From: VYFG01 sp965221795
Lineage (GTDB): Bacteria > Pseudomonadota > Gammaproteobacteria > Arenicellales > Poriferihabitantaceae
Length of the DNA: 64,000 nt
Reading direction: 5' to 3'
Assembly (NCBI GenBank): GCA_965221795.1
Contig: OZ244914.1
Span: 310,001 to 374,000 of the forward strand
Made by a program: the position numbers and the translations under genes. The notes beneath the pieces are model-generated. The model was given only the letters and a program-made list of their open reading frames with translations. It had not been told where the DNA came from and did no database searches. Positions 9,167 to 18,839 of the stretch are shown here, in pieces. Every line of letters starts with the position of its first letter. The stretch's first letter is position 1.

Positions 9167-10574
9167 ACTGTTCCATAGCTACACCTTCCGGTTGGCGTTG
9201 TTGTACGCTTTGATTTTCAGTGTCTCGACCCTGATTCTGTTTAACTTCTTCTATCTGTTTACCGCATCCTACATGTCCCAGCAGATGGACAACACCATCG
9301 TAGCCGAGATTCAGGGATTGGCGGAACAATACGACCGGACCGGCTTGAATGGCCTGAGTCGTTTGATTGCCGAACGAATCAACCGGTCACAAAATACCGG
9401 CAATTCTCTCTATCTGCTGACCAACTATACACTCGATCCTCTGATCGGCAATCTGGATAGCTGGCCACGGGATGCCATCATCGAAGACGAAAAGTGGCTG
9501 GAGTTCTCCCTGGAGGTAGGTGAGGATACCACCCAAACCCACTTGGCCCGAGCAAGAATCTTTCGCTTGGCCGATGGTCAATATGGACTGCTGGTCGGCC
9601 GGGATATCCAACAACTGATCGACACGAAACGGCGCATCATTCAGGCCTTAACCTGGGGCTTGGTGATTATGGTCATCTTGGCTTTTGTCGGTGGATTGTT
9701 CCTGAGCCGGCGAACGGTACGAAAGATTGAGCGGATCAATCAGACAGCCCGCAGTATCATGTCCGGAGACCTTTCGCGACGAGTGGAGATCAGCAACCGT
9801 AATGATGATTTTGACCAACTGGCGGGAAACCTGAATGAGATGCTGGACCGCATCCAGGCACTCATGGAAGATATCCGGCGCGTGTCGGATAATATTGCCC
9901 ATGACCTGCGCACCCCCCTGACCCGATTGCGACAACATATGGAACAGACACGCCGAGAAATGGAGGCCCAATTCCTGCCGGCGGCCAGCCTGGAGGGGGC
10001 CATCCAGGAAGCCGATTCCCTGCTTACCACATTCAATGCATTGTTACGCATCGCCAAGATCGAAGCGGGGCAGTTAGCCCGCGATTTTGTGGAGTTGGAC
10101 TGGCGAACCCTGGTCGAAGACGTCGCCGAATTCTACGAACCACTCGCCGAAGAAAAGCAACAACAGCTGACGGTCGAGCCCTGTCATCCCCTTCAGGCAA
10201 TGGGGGACCGGGATCTTCTTTTCCAGGCTTTGGCGAATGTCATCGAAAACGCCATCAAGTATACCCCCGCAGATGGCCGGATCACGGTCACCCTGTCCCA
10301 AGAGGACAACGATGCGGTGATTGTCATTGCCGATGATGGCCCTGGCATTCCAGATGAGGAGCGAGAGAAAGTCTTCCGCCGGTTCTATCGCCTGGACCGT
10401 AGTCGATCCACCTCCGGCAATGGCCTCGGGCTCAGCATGGTCTCCGCCATCGTATCCATCCACCAGGGCAGTATCCAGCTGATGAACAACCAGCCCGGCC
10501 TTCAGACCGTGATGCGATTTCCATTGCGCATGGATACACATCGAGTCTCACTGCCGCTGGCAGAAGCAGCCTGA
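9150..10574 (+). CDS. Two-component sensor histidine kinase
   Basis: About 474 residues from a GTG at 9150, giving 'MKVKRKLFHSYTFRLALLY'; another GTG at 9132 is possible. It overlaps the regulator gene by 17 bases. Two membrane segments (near residues 15-40 and 165-185) bracket a periplasmic sensor domain. HAMP follows, then HisKA with the phosphorylated histidine in 'NIAHDLRTPLTRLRQ', and an HATPase with N box 'NVIENAIKY', G1 'DDGPGIP' and G2 'GNGLGLSMV'. The signal sensed is unknown. Both this kinase and its regulator probably belong to the QseBC/PmrAB-like class. Confidence 0.92.
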   Translation: MKVKRKLFHSYTFRLALLYALIFSVSTLILFNFFYLFTASYMSQQMDNTIVAEIQGLAEQYDRTGLNGLSRLIAERINRSQNTGNSLYLLTNYTLDPLIGNLDSWPRDAIIEDEKWLEFSLEVGEDTTQTHLARARIFRLADGQYGLLVGRDIQQLIDTKRRIIQALTWGLVIMVILAFVGGLFLSRRTVRKIERINQTARSIMSGDLSRRVEISNRNDDFDQLAGNLNEMLDRIQALMEDIRRVSDNIAHDLRTPLTRLRQHMEQTRREMEAQFLPAASLEGAIQEADSLLTTFNALLRIAKIEAGQLARDFVELDWRTLVEDVAEFYEPLAEEKQQQLTVEPCHPLQAMGDRDLLFQALANVIENAIKYTPADGRITVTLSQEDNDAVIVIADDGPGIPDEEREKVFRRFYRLDRSRSTSGNGLGLSMVSAIVSIHQGSIQLMNNQPGLQTVMRFPLRMDTHRVSLPLAEAA

Positions 10575-10602
10575 CACGCCGGTTCGCCATTGAGCGTATA
10601 TC

Positions 10603-11649
10603 ATGAAATTATCTGATACAGTCACTTCCACCAGCCGGATCCTTGTAGTCTGTGCAGCAATCGTAGTGGTCATCGCCGGGATGCGCGCCGCCACCGACAT
10701 TCTCGCCCCACTGCTCATGGCAGGCTTTATTTCCATCGTCTGTTCCGCCCCCCTGTTCTGGCTCAAGCGCCATGGATGGTCCAATCTGACCGCCCTGGTC
10801 GTCGTGATGGCCGCAATCGGGCTGACCGGTGCAGCCATCGTGGGCCTGATCGCCACATCACTGAATGAATTCAGTTCGTCCCTGATCCATTACCGGGAAA
10901 ACCTGGTCGAGACGTATGACCAACTGACCGCATTCCTGGAACGATGGGGATATGTCATCCCTCTGGATGGATTCCGTGACCAGTTCGACCCCAATATGCT
11001 GATCCAGCTCCTCAATTACATGTTGAACGGTCTCAGCAATCTCATCGGCAACGGGCTGATTGTCTTTCTGGCAGTACTGTTCATTCTGGTGGAAGTCTCG
11101 GCTCTACCGGAAAAGCTGCGCAGTTCACTGGCCAATCCAGATCAGTCGATGCCCCACTTCCGGACCTTCATCCACAAGGTCGTTCAGTATCTTGCACTCA
11201 AAGCGGCCACCAGTCTCCTCACCGCTTTCTGTGTCGCTATTGTCCTGTGGGTGCTTGAGATTGACTATGTCATTCTCTGGGCCGTCTTCGCATTTTTTCT
11301 GAACTTTATTCCTTATATTGGCTCTTTTCTCGCCGGCCTGCCGGCCGTCTTGCTCGGACTCATTGATCATGGTCTTGGCGTGGCACTCTGGGCATCTGCT
11401 GGCTACATTGTCATCAACATCCTGATCGGCAATGTGATTGAAACCCGCTTGATGGGGGAGGGTCTGGACCTGTCCTCATTCGTGGTATTCGTTTCCCTGA
11501 TCTTCTGGGGTTGGGTGCTTGGGCCTACCGGCATGCTGCTCTCGATCCCTCTGACCATGCTGATCACCATCGCCCTGGAAAGCAATCCCGAAACCCGCCC
11601 GATTGCACGCCTGATGCGAAACACGCCCAGGGAATCCAGATCAGAGTAG
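10603..11649 (+). CDS. AI-2E family (PerM/TqsA-like) transporter
   Basis: A 348-residue polytopic inner-membrane protein with about eight hydrophobic segments. The C-terminal part carries the family hallmark around 'LNFIPYIGSFLAGLPAVLL', followed by 'GNVIETRLMGEGLDLSSF' and 'SLIFWGWVLGPTGMLLSIP'. Members export diverse small molecules; TqsA affects autoinducer-2 export, but the name is not evidence of that function here. It lies 28 bp after the histidine kinase on the same strand, so it could be part of the same transcript. Confidence 0.9.
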   Translation: MKLSDTVTSTSRILVVCAAIVVVIAGMRAATDILAPLLMAGFISIVCSAPLFWLKRHGWSNLTALVVVMAAIGLTGAAIVGLIATSLNEFSSSLIHYRENLVETYDQLTAFLERWGYVIPLDGFRDQFDPNMLIQLLNYMLNGLSNLIGNGLIVFLAVLFILVEVSALPEKLRSSLANPDQSMPHFRTFIHKVVQYLALKAATSLLTAFCVAIVLWVLEIDYVILWAVFAFFLNFIPYIGSFLAGLPAVLLGLIDHGLGVALWASAGYIVINILIGNVIETRLMGEGLDLSSFVVFVSLIFWGWVLGPTGMLLSIPLTMLITIALESNPETRPIARLMRNTPRESRSE

Positions 11650-11733
11650 AAGCCGCAATGGCGGTTGGATCGGTGCCATCAAACTGCCCCGTCAAGATCA
11701 CTTGAGTGGACCAATGACCATGTCGCTCAGCAG

Positions 11734-12357
11734 TTACTCAAGCCGGATCGTTCCACTCTGGGCGGCGTTGACATCGTCTGCACCGCTGCCCACACTCAAG
11801 GCGGACGGTGTAACCGGCGTGGGCCGGTACTCTTCATCCTGCGGCAAAGGGGTCTGGATCTGGTCGGTCAATTGTCGAAAACCTATCCAATCCGAAAGCA
11901 TGCTGGAAATTTCCGACACAGAGAATCGGAAGGACAAGACTACTGAGCCCACGACTCCGGCCAGTAGGATCAAGGCCAGTACCCGAAAAAGGCGGCGTTT
12001 CCAGGACGGTTTTCTGCGTGGCCGGAGAATCTTTTTGCGACTTGTGTTTCTCGGAGTAACCAGTATTCCCTGAATATTGGCGATCGTTTCCGGCTGTATC
12101 GCCAAGGAGTGAACCAATCTCTCCGGGTCCAGACTCAACAACCTTGCATAGGAACGAACATATCCTTGCACAAAGGTTGATCCCGGTAATGCTGCATAGT
12201 CGTCCCTTTCCAGGGCTTCGATCACATGACGCCCCAAATGCAGTGCATTCGCCGCCTCTTCGACTGAGCAATCCAACTCTTCCCGTTTGGCTTTGAGCAC
12301 TTGCCCCGGTGACGGAACAGCTTGAGAGTCGTGCTCAGTCTGTGGCCGCTCGGTCAT
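11734..12357 (-). CDS. Short RodZ-like helix-turn-helix membrane protein
   Basis: A 207-residue protein with an N-terminal cytoplasmic HTH_25 domain ('LKAKREELDCSVEEAANAL' and 'GSTFVQGYVRSYARLL'), a basic stretch and one membrane segment near residues 124-144 ('FRVLALILLAGVVGSVVLSF'). RodZ links MreB to the cell-wall elongation machinery. Typical RodZ proteins have ~100 more residues ending in a periplasmic DUF4115 domain; here the protein stops about 60 residues after the membrane. It may be a naturally short variant or a truncation. Its end faces the end of the AI-2E gene, 85 bp away. Confidence 0.72.
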   Translation of the reverse strand: MTERPQTEHDSQAVPSPGQVLKAKREELDCSVEEAANALHLGRHVIEALERDDYAALPGSTFVQGYVRSYARLLSLDPERLVHSLAIQPETIANIQGILVTPRNTSRKKILRPRRKPSWKRRLFRVLALILLAGVVGSVVLSFRFSVSEISSMLSDWIGFRQLTDQIQTPLPQDEEYRPTPVTPSALSVGSGADDVNAAQSGTIRLE

Positions 12358-12504
12358 GAACCTGTTTCATTGCTGCTGCATGTCACCTCTTTCAGGACAA
12401 GAACCTGCGCACAAATCATTCGATATGCTTGGCCGAAAACCGTGTCTTGGTCTCACCGGTATAACCTGAGACCCCCCTTCCATCCACATCAAATAGAGGG
12501 TCAG

Positions 12505-14592
12505 TCAGGAGGAAGCCACGGCCTTCATGCTGAGACGAACCCGCCCCTGCTTGTCCACTTCCAGCACTTTGACGGTCACCATATCGCCTTCCTTGAGCAC
12601 ATCACTGACCTGGTCCACCCGATCATGGGAAATCTGTGAGATGTGTACCAAGCCATCGCGACCGGGCAGAATATTCACGAAAGCACCAAAATCCATCAGT
12701 CGGACAACCTTACCGGTATAGACCCCATTGACCTCCACATCCGCCGTCAGCTGCTGAATACGGCGAATCGCTTCTTGGGCGGCGGAATTGTCCGTGGAGG
12801 CAATTTTCACCGTACCATCATCATCAATATCAATGGTCACTCCGGTTTCTTCTGACAGTGCACGGATCGTCGAACCGCCTTTGCCGATCACATCCCGGAT
12901 CTTTTCCGGATGAATGGAAATCGTAACGATCCGGGGCGCATAGTCAGACATTTCCGACCGCGGACTATCGATCTCCCGGTTCATTTCCTGCAGGATATGC
13001 AACCGTCCTTCCCGTGCCTGGGAAAGGGCCTGCTGCATGATTTCCCGGGTAATCCCGTCAATCTTGATGTCCATTTGCAGTGCCGTAATGCCGCGTTCCG
13101 TGCCCGCCACCTTGAAATCCATATCCCCCAAGTGGTCCTCATCCCCAAGGATGTCGGTGAGCACCGTAAACCGATCCCCTTCCTTGATCAGGCCCATGGC
13201 CACCCCCGCCACCGCCGAAGCCACCGGCACTCCCGCGTCCATCAACGCCAGACTCGTGCCACAGACACTGGCCATCGAACTGGACCCATTGGATTCGGTG
13301 ATCTCGGACACCACCCGGATCGTATAGGGAAATTTCTCCTGATCCGGGATCACCGCCAGAATTCCTCGCTTGGCGAGTCGACCATGGCCAACTTCCCGAC
13401 GCTTGGGGCTGCCCACCCGACCGGTTTCCCCCACACAGTACGGTGGGAAGTTATAGTGCAGCATGAAATTGTCCCGGTACTCCCCGTCCAGGGCATCGAC
13501 AATCTGGGCATCCCGCTCCGTACCCAAGGTCGCCACCACAATCGCTTGCGTTTCGCCCCGAGTGAATTTTGCGGATCCATGAGTTCGCGGCAAAACACCA
13601 GTCTCAATGTGAATCGGGCGTACCGTTCGGGTATCACGACCATCAATACGGACTTGCCCATCCAGAATTTGCTCCCGTACGACCTGTTTCTGGAGGGACT
13701 TGAATTCCGTCAGGATTTCAGCGGTCTTTTCATCGTCTGTGTCATCAGTACACAGATTGGCCAACAGGGTTTCCTTGGCGATGGACAGGGCGTCTTGCCG
13801 TTCCACCTTATCGTGGACCCGAAAGGCGTCCACAACTGCTTCTCTCGCCACATCCGCTACCCGGGCTGCCAGCGAATGATCTTTTTCCGGTGACTGCCAA
13901 TCCCACTTGGGTTTGCCGGCTTCCTGTCCTAGTTCACGGGCAGCCCGAATAACAGCCTGAAGAGACTCATGGCCGAACATGACGGCACCGAGCATTTCCT
14001 CTTCCGAAAGAATCTTGGCTTCAGACTCCACCATCAGAACGGCACTCTCGGTCCCGGCCACCACAAGATCCAAACCGGACTGTTGCTGCAATTGGGTACG
14101 GGTGGGGTTCAGTACATACTCCCCATCAATATATCCCACCCGAGCCGCACCGATCGGGCCATTGAACGGCAACCCGGAAATTTCCAGTGCGGCCGAAGCA
14201 CCGATCATGGCAACCACATCAGGATTGATTTCCGGGTCTACAGACAGCACTGTCGCAATGATCTGGACTTCATTCATAAAGCCATCCGGAAACAGCGGAC
14301 GAATGGGACGATCAATCAACCGACAGGTCAGGACGGCATTCTCGGAAGGACGCCCTTCACGCTTGAAAAACCCTCCGGGAATACGACCTACCGCATAGTT
14401 CCGTTCTTCATACTCCACAGTCAGTGGGAAAAAGTCCCGGGTACTGGCTTCCCTTCGTCCAACAACCGTCACCAGAACCACTGTGTCTCCCATACTGACG
14501 AGGACAGCACCATCTGCCTGCCTTGCAACTGCACCAGTTTCCAGGCGCACCTTGGTTTGACCATACTGAAAGGTCTTGATTACTTTGTTCAC
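12505..14592 (-). CDS. pnp: Polyribonucleotide nucleotidyltransferase
   Basis: About 695 residues with two RNase PH domains, a helical linker, then KH ('IHPEKIRDVIGKGGSTIRAL') and S1 ('GKVVRLMDFGAFVNILPGRDGLVHISQ') RNA-binding domains, in order; the latter is quoted here only as a landmark. I chose the GTG at 14592 because GGAG lies 9 bases upstream and the product starts 'MNKVIKTFQYGQ' like other PNPases. PNPase degrades RNA from the 3' end with phosphate as part of the degradosome. It follows rpsO on the same strand, the universal gammaproteobacterial order, with a hairpin between them. Confidence 0.97.
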   Translation of the reverse strand: MNKVIKTFQYGQTKVRLETGAVARQADGAVLVSMGDTVVLVTVVGRREASTRDFFPLTVEYEERNYAVGRIPGGFFKREGRPSENAVLTCRLIDRPIRPLFPDGFMNEVQIIATVLSVDPEINPDVVAMIGASAALEISGLPFNGPIGAARVGYIDGEYVLNPTRTQLQQQSGLDLVVAGTESAVLMVESEAKILSEEEMLGAVMFGHESLQAVIRAARELGQEAGKPKWDWQSPEKDHSLAARVADVAREAVVDAFRVHDKVERQDALSIAKETLLANLCTDDTDDEKTAEILTEFKSLQKQVVREQILDGQVRIDGRDTRTVRPIHIETGVLPRTHGSAKFTRGETQAIVVATLGTERDAQIVDALDGEYRDNFMLHYNFPPYCVGETGRVGSPKRREVGHGRLAKRGILAVIPDQEKFPYTIRVVSEITESNGSSSMASVCGTSLALMDAGVPVASAVAGVAMGLIKEGDRFTVLTDILGDEDHLGDMDFKVAGTERGITALQMDIKIDGITREIMQQALSQAREGRLHILQEMNREIDSPRSEMSDYAPRIVTISIHPEKIRDVIGKGGSTIRALSEETGVTIDIDDDGTVKIASTDNSAAQEAIRRIQQLTADVEVNGVYTGKVVRLMDFGAFVNILPGRDGLVHISQISHDRVDQVSDVLKEGDMVTVKVLEVDKQGRVRLSMKAVASS

Positions 14593-14619
14593 TTGATGTG
14601 TCTCCAACGCTTGACGCGA

Positions 14620-14645
14620 AATAAGCCTTGATCACGCGGCTTATT
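14620..14645 (-). terminator. rpsO-pnp intergenic hairpin
   Basis: An 8-bp perfect stem (AATAAGCC / GGCTTATT) with a 10-base loop lies directly after the rpsO stop codon and overlaps it. In related bacteria this spot holds an attenuating terminator and RNase processing site that set the rpsO:pnp ratio. There is no long U-tract, so partial termination or processing is more likely than complete termination. Confidence 0.55.
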
Positions 14646-14910
14646 TTCTGAGGCCAAGCTTTGTGATGAGCGCACGATAACGCTCGATATCGGTTTTGCG
14701 CAAATAACTCAGCAGCTTGCGCCGATGATTTACCAAGCGCAGCAACCCCTGACGGGAATGATGATCATGGATATGCGTCCGGAAATGGTCAGAAAGGTCT
14801 TGAATCCGTGCCGTCATCAGTGCAATCTGGACCTCTGGGGAGCCTGTGTCCCCTTCGCTGCGCTGGTGCTCTTTCACCACAGCAGCCTTATCTTCGGCAG
14901 TCAAAGCCAT
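14641..14910 (-). CDS. rpsO: 30S ribosomal protein S15
   Basis: Full length at 89 residues, with the S15 signature in the central part ('DHHSRQGLLRLVNHRRKLL') and the C-terminus 'YRALITKLGLRK'. S15 binds 16S rRNA early in small-subunit assembly and in several bacteria represses its own mRNA. Its promoter must lie in the 245-bp divergent gap shared with asd. Confidence 0.98.
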   Translation of the reverse strand: MALTAEDKAAVVKEHQRSEGDTGSPEVQIALMTARIQDLSDHFRTHIHDHHSRQGLLRLVNHRRKLLSYLRKTDIERYRALITKLGLRK

Positions 14911-15155
14911 TGATTGTCTCTGAATTAAAGTGATTACCTGTGCCGAAGTAAGGGAGCATGGCCCAAACCTCGAACACCGTAGGCCCGCAAGGAGACACTC
15001 CGAACGGGGGTGGCTATTCTAGCGGCAAGCCCGGCCTGCCTCAACCCGAAATCTGCCAGAAATCGGGAAAAATTGAGCCCGAATCGATATAATCACACCT
15101 TGTTCGCTAATAAGCGGTTGTATTCTTCATCCATTTTTCCCTGATTGCGACCCTA
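14911..15155. promoter_or_regulatory. Divergent rpsO/asd promoter region
   Basis: This 245-bp gap separates two divergent genes and must contain promoters for both. On the plus strand a perfect TATAAT lies at 15088-15093, 63 bases before the asd ATG; no good -35 sits 17 bases upstream. A good -10 without a matching -35 makes this only a candidate. No other structure was recognised. Confidence 0.4.
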
Positions 15156-16334
15156 ATGAACCTGAATAGAGTTGGCTTTGTCGGTTGGCGCGGGATGGTC
15201 GGCTCGGTCCTGCTGGAGCGAATGCGGCAGGAAAATGATTTCTCACGGATTCGGGAAGCGGAATTTTTTACCACTTCCCAACCCGGCCAAGCAGGGCCTG
15301 AAATTGGATGCGAAAGCGGCCCGCTGGTGGATGCTTTTGACCTGGATGCACTGCAGGCATGTGATGCAATCGTAACCTGTCAGGGAGGGGATTACACAGC
15401 CGATGTTCATCCTCGTTTGCGCACCAATGGATGGAATGGATACTGGATTGATGCGGCATCTACCCTGCGCATGAATGAAGATGCCGTCATCGTTCTGGAC
15501 CCTGTCAACCGGTCCATGATCCAGTCCAGGATACAACAGGGAGCGAAGGATTTTATCGGTGGGAACTGTACTGTCAGCCTGATGATGATGGCAATCAATG
15601 GACTGTTACAGGCTAATCTCATAGACTGGATTTCAGTCGCCACCTACCAGGCCATTTCTGGTGCCGGTGCCCAGCAAATGCGGGAATTCATCCAACAGAT
15701 GGGAGCGGTATACCAAGCGGTTCAATCCCCACTGCATCATACGGACAGCAATATCCTGGAAATTGACCAGCAAGTGCTTGCGGCCATGCATGCCGCCGAT
15801 TTCCCGACTCAGGTCATCGGGTATCCTCTGACCGGGAACCTGCTCCCCTGGATTGACGCGGACCTGGATTCCGGCATCAGCCGAGAGGAATGGAAAGGTT
15901 CAGTGGAAACCAACAAGATCCTGGGGCGCACCGATCACCCCATCCCAATCGAAAGCACATGCGTCCGTATCGGCACCATGCGCTGTCACAGCCAGGCACT
16001 CACCCTGAAGCTGAACCGCGACTTGCCACTGAAGGACATCGAGTCGATATTGGAAGATGCGCATGAATGGATCCATGTGATACCCAATCACCGGGACGCA
16101 TCACTCCATGACCTGACGCCGGCGAACGTAACCGGAACCCTCAAGATCCCGGTTGGCCGCCTCCGCAAGCTTTCCATGGGACCGAAATACATCTCCCTGT
16201 TCACGTTGGGTGACCAGTTGCTCTGGGGAGCTGCGGAACCACTCCGGCGCATGTTGGTCATGCTGATGGACCAGGAAAACCAGGGAACTGCCCCACCCTT
16301 TTCGTTCGTATCCGACCAAGGAGCGGCAGCCTGA
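15156..16334 (+). CDS. asd: Aspartate-semialdehyde dehydrogenase
   Basis: A 392-residue enzyme, slightly longer than E. coli Asd. The N-terminal NADP-binding loop reads 'VGFVGWRGMVGSVLLERM' and the catalytic cysteine is in 'FIGGNCTVSLMMMAINGL' (about Cys138). The W after the first glycines and the 'GNCTVS' version of the active site are typical of the gammaproteobacterial branch. It makes aspartate semialdehyde for lysine, threonine, methionine and diaminopimelate. It stands alone as a single transcription unit divergent from rpsO. Confidence 0.96.
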   Translation: MNLNRVGFVGWRGMVGSVLLERMRQENDFSRIREAEFFTTSQPGQAGPEIGCESGPLVDAFDLDALQACDAIVTCQGGDYTADVHPRLRTNGWNGYWIDAASTLRMNEDAVIVLDPVNRSMIQSRIQQGAKDFIGGNCTVSLMMMAINGLLQANLIDWISVATYQAISGAGAQQMREFIQQMGAVYQAVQSPLHHTDSNILEIDQQVLAAMHAADFPTQVIGYPLTGNLLPWIDADLDSGISREEWKGSVETNKILGRTDHPIPIESTCVRIGTMRCHSQALTLKLNRDLPLKDIESILEDAHEWIHVIPNHRDASLHDLTPANVTGTLKIPVGRLRKLSMGPKYISLFTLGDQLLWGAAEPLRRMLVMLMDQENQGTAPPFSFVSDQGAAA

Positions 16335-16714
16335 GAGTTTTCTAGCCCATCCTGCCATGGGACTGGCATAAGTCCAGTTCTTGTACCTTCCACATGCATT
16401 CGTAATCTCGTTGTCCTTTATGGTCTTCAGACTGCATGCCAGTCCAGGGCATGCTGACACTACGTAGTCGACCTTGGAAAACTCCAAGAAGGGCAACGGG
16501 TTGGCTGCCCAAATTGGATCGGATCACGCCGCCTGTTTCTCTGGCGGCGGTAGCAGGAGTTTCTGGTGTGCCGGGGGATACCCTAAAAGCAGGGATCGGC
16601 GGTCGAGGTTAGGAGAAGGTTCATTGCGGTGATGGCCGGGATGGCAGGTCCCGGAACGAAATTTGCTTTCACAATATGCCCGATTCATTGTTGCAGGGCA
16701 TGTCGAGTAAGTCG
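16335..16714. other. Intergenic region with one GC-rich hairpin
   Basis: 380 bp between two genes that end toward each other. No gene was found. A perfect 7-bp stem CGCCGCC/GGCGGCG with a 9-base loop lies at 16527-16549, without a T-run, and could act as a bidirectional terminator or be an insertion-sequence remnant. Confidence 0.4.
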
Positions 16715-18298
16715 TCAAAATTTTTCAGTCCGAATCTCCAGAAGATTCCGTTGTGTTTGGTCAAACACCATGCTGATCAGGTGGATTGGTTCGCCACGAC
16801 CCTGATACTTCTTTGCATAGCTCTTCTCCCGAATCTGGGTAATTGCACTGTCGAGAATTTCTTCAACCGTCGAGTTTTTCTCCAGCATCTTGAATTCAAG
16901 GACGAAAATCTGACCTTCATGCAGCAGCACCATGTCTGACCGACCATGGCTTGTACTTTCCTCTGCCCGGAGATCAACCTCCATGGTTTTAAAACACGTA
17001 TACACCAGACTCGCATACCAGGACTCGTAATAACCAAGATCACCGCTTTGATACCAGAAATAAGGAATGCTGGAGAAAAGTCTCTGAATCTGCTCTTTCA
17101 ATGCCGGAAAGTTGTTTTCGCCCAGATACTGAACCAGTTTCCTACCCGTATATTCAGCCATCCGGCCGTTCCCCGTCAGATGCTGGATAAATCCTTTATT
17201 GAACCGTTTCTGAATTTCGAGATTCGGATAGTCCAGTTGGTATACCGTTTGATCCTCATCTTCCATCTCCCGGGCAATCGTCAAATATCCAGACTGAAAC
17301 AAAAGGGCATCAATGCTGAAAGAATCCAACTCGAAATTCGCAATATCTTCCTCATCCACTTCGCGGTTTTCCAGTTGCATGGAACTGATCTTTCTCTCCA
17401 GTAACAACCGATACAGGTAGCCAGGCTGTCCAGACCTGAACCAGTGAGCCTGAAACTGACGTTTTTTAAAAAGATGAAGAATGTCGTGTGGATTGTAGAG
17501 TTTCTCCTCACCGAGCCAGTGGTAGCCGTTATACCAAGCTCGGATCCTGTCCCGGTCCAGTCCTTCAAGCTCCGGAGCGAACACTGTCTCCAAATCATGA
17601 CCCGTGTATCCGCAAATCGATGCCATGGGAGGGTAAAGGCTGATATCGTCGAGATTGTTCAGACCCGAAGAAAAACTGGTTTTGGAAAACATCGTGATGC
17701 CGGTGACGAAGACAAAGCGGATATGTTTTTCGGCATCCTTCAGAATACTATACAGATTGCGTAATTTATCCCTGTTTGTCCGGGCTTGCTCGCGGTTCTC
17801 CAGCACATTCAGGACAGGACGGTCATATTCATCAATCAGTACTACTATCTGATGACCCGTCGCCTGGTGGAGACGAATCAGGATACTCCTGAGCCGCTCG
17901 GGAGCAGATGTTACCGGGGGCAAAGATTTCAGCTCAAACGCCAACTCGATTTCGTATAACTGGTTAAGAACCGTATTTTGTATCTCATCAGGCGTATCAA
18001 TGTCCCCACCGAAACTCAAGCGGACTACGGGATATTTGACCGACCAGTCCCAATGAGGGTGAATATGCAGACCCCGAAACAGGGACTCGTTTCCTTCAAA
18101 TAACTCCTGCAAGGTATCGACCAGAAGGCTCTTGCCAAAACGGCGGGGGCGTGAGAGAAAGTAGTGTCGCCCGCTACGAATGAGCTCTCGAATCAGCGGT
18201 GTCTTGTCGACATAGTAACAACCCTCTTCGCGGAGGATGGAAAATGTCTGAATCCCCATTGGCAGGGGACGCCGCTCTGTCCGGGTTTCTGTATTCAT
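16715..18298 (-). CDS. AAA-ATPase-like protein with C-terminal PD-(D/E)XK nuclease-type domain
   Basis: 527 residues from the ATG at 18298. The N-terminal AAA-ATPase_like (DUF1703-associated) domain starts 'MGIQTFSILREEGCYYVDKT' after a short lead (given here from residue 14) and has a Walker A-like 'SRPRRFGKSLLVDTL'. Walker B-like 'IVVLIDEYDRPVL' follows. The C-terminal domain shows the nuclease-like pattern 'GRSDMVLLHEGQIFVLEFK' (D...ExK). Such proteins are common in multiple copies in mobile-rich genomes and are suspected to act in defence or mobile elements; the role is unproven. Confidence 0.85.
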   Translation of the reverse strand: MNTETRTERRPLPMGIQTFSILREEGCYYVDKTPLIRELIRSGRHYFLSRPRRFGKSLLVDTLQELFEGNESLFRGLHIHPHWDWSVKYPVVRLSFGGDIDTPDEIQNTVLNQLYEIELAFELKSLPPVTSAPERLRSILIRLHQATGHQIVVLIDEYDRPVLNVLENREQARTNRDKLRNLYSILKDAEKHIRFVFVTGITMFSKTSFSSGLNNLDDISLYPPMASICGYTGHDLETVFAPELEGLDRDRIRAWYNGYHWLGEEKLYNPHDILHLFKKRQFQAHWFRSGQPGYLYRLLLERKISSMQLENREVDEEDIANFELDSFSIDALLFQSGYLTIAREMEDEDQTVYQLDYPNLEIQKRFNKGFIQHLTGNGRMAEYTGRKLVQYLGENNFPALKEQIQRLFSSIPYFWYQSGDLGYYESWYASLVYTCFKTMEVDLRAEESTSHGRSDMVLLHEGQIFVLEFKMLEKNSTVEEILDSAITQIREKSYAKKYQGRGEPIHLISMVFDQTQRNLLEIRTEKF

Positions 18299-18385
18299 GA
18301 TCCAGCTATCATAGCATGATGATATGGTTGCATATTCAGCCTCCGCATGACTATGCAGGAGCAGAAATCGCAATCGCCTGCTTTA

Positions 18386-18600
18386 CGGGCACGCGAATTG
18401 AATTCGACTTGTTGCTCGACATTGTCGTCAACAGGAATGCGTTCATATGGCTCTCTGTATCGCATTGATGAGCCAGAGATTCATCTGAACACAAAAGTAC
18501 AAAGGACACTTCTGAGAGAGCTATTTCGGCTCATTCCGGAGAACTCGCAACTCTGGCTTGCGACCCATTCCATAGGGATGGTGCGTGCAGCCCAGGAGAT
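18386..18600 (+). pseudogene. Fragment of an AAA/OLD-type ATP-binding protein
   Basis: A short sense-like stretch reads 'YRIDEPEIHLNTKVQRTLL' followed by 'IPENSQLWLATHSIGMVRAA', the Walker B and H-loop region of AAA_21/AAA_15 ATPases found in defence and mobile loci. Just upstream the homologous sequence continues in another frame ('EFDLLLDIVVNRNAF'). Both ends are missing and a frame change lies near 18450, so this is a remnant. It abuts the GC-rich transposase wreck. Confidence 0.65.
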
Positions 18601-18839
18601 ACTTACAGAACCCCCTGGCGTGTCAGGAATACGCAAAAGTCGGAACATGGTGGAGTGTTCCTGGTTCTGTCAGGCCATTCGGGACCGGTTCGGAGTGGAG
18701 CCGGCTGCCGGAGGGGTCGGTCAGGCGGGACTTCCCGGCTCCACCCGCCGGGATTCATCCGCTCGCGGGCGCGGCGACACCTGGCGGGCGCACCGGGCCG
18801 GTCCCCGGCCGGAGACGAGGTGGCCGGGGCGGTCGTGGA

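Noticed and set aside
12910..13893. A 327-codon plus-strand frame opposite pnp
   Set aside because: pnp is certain on the minus strand; the overlap is a shadow.
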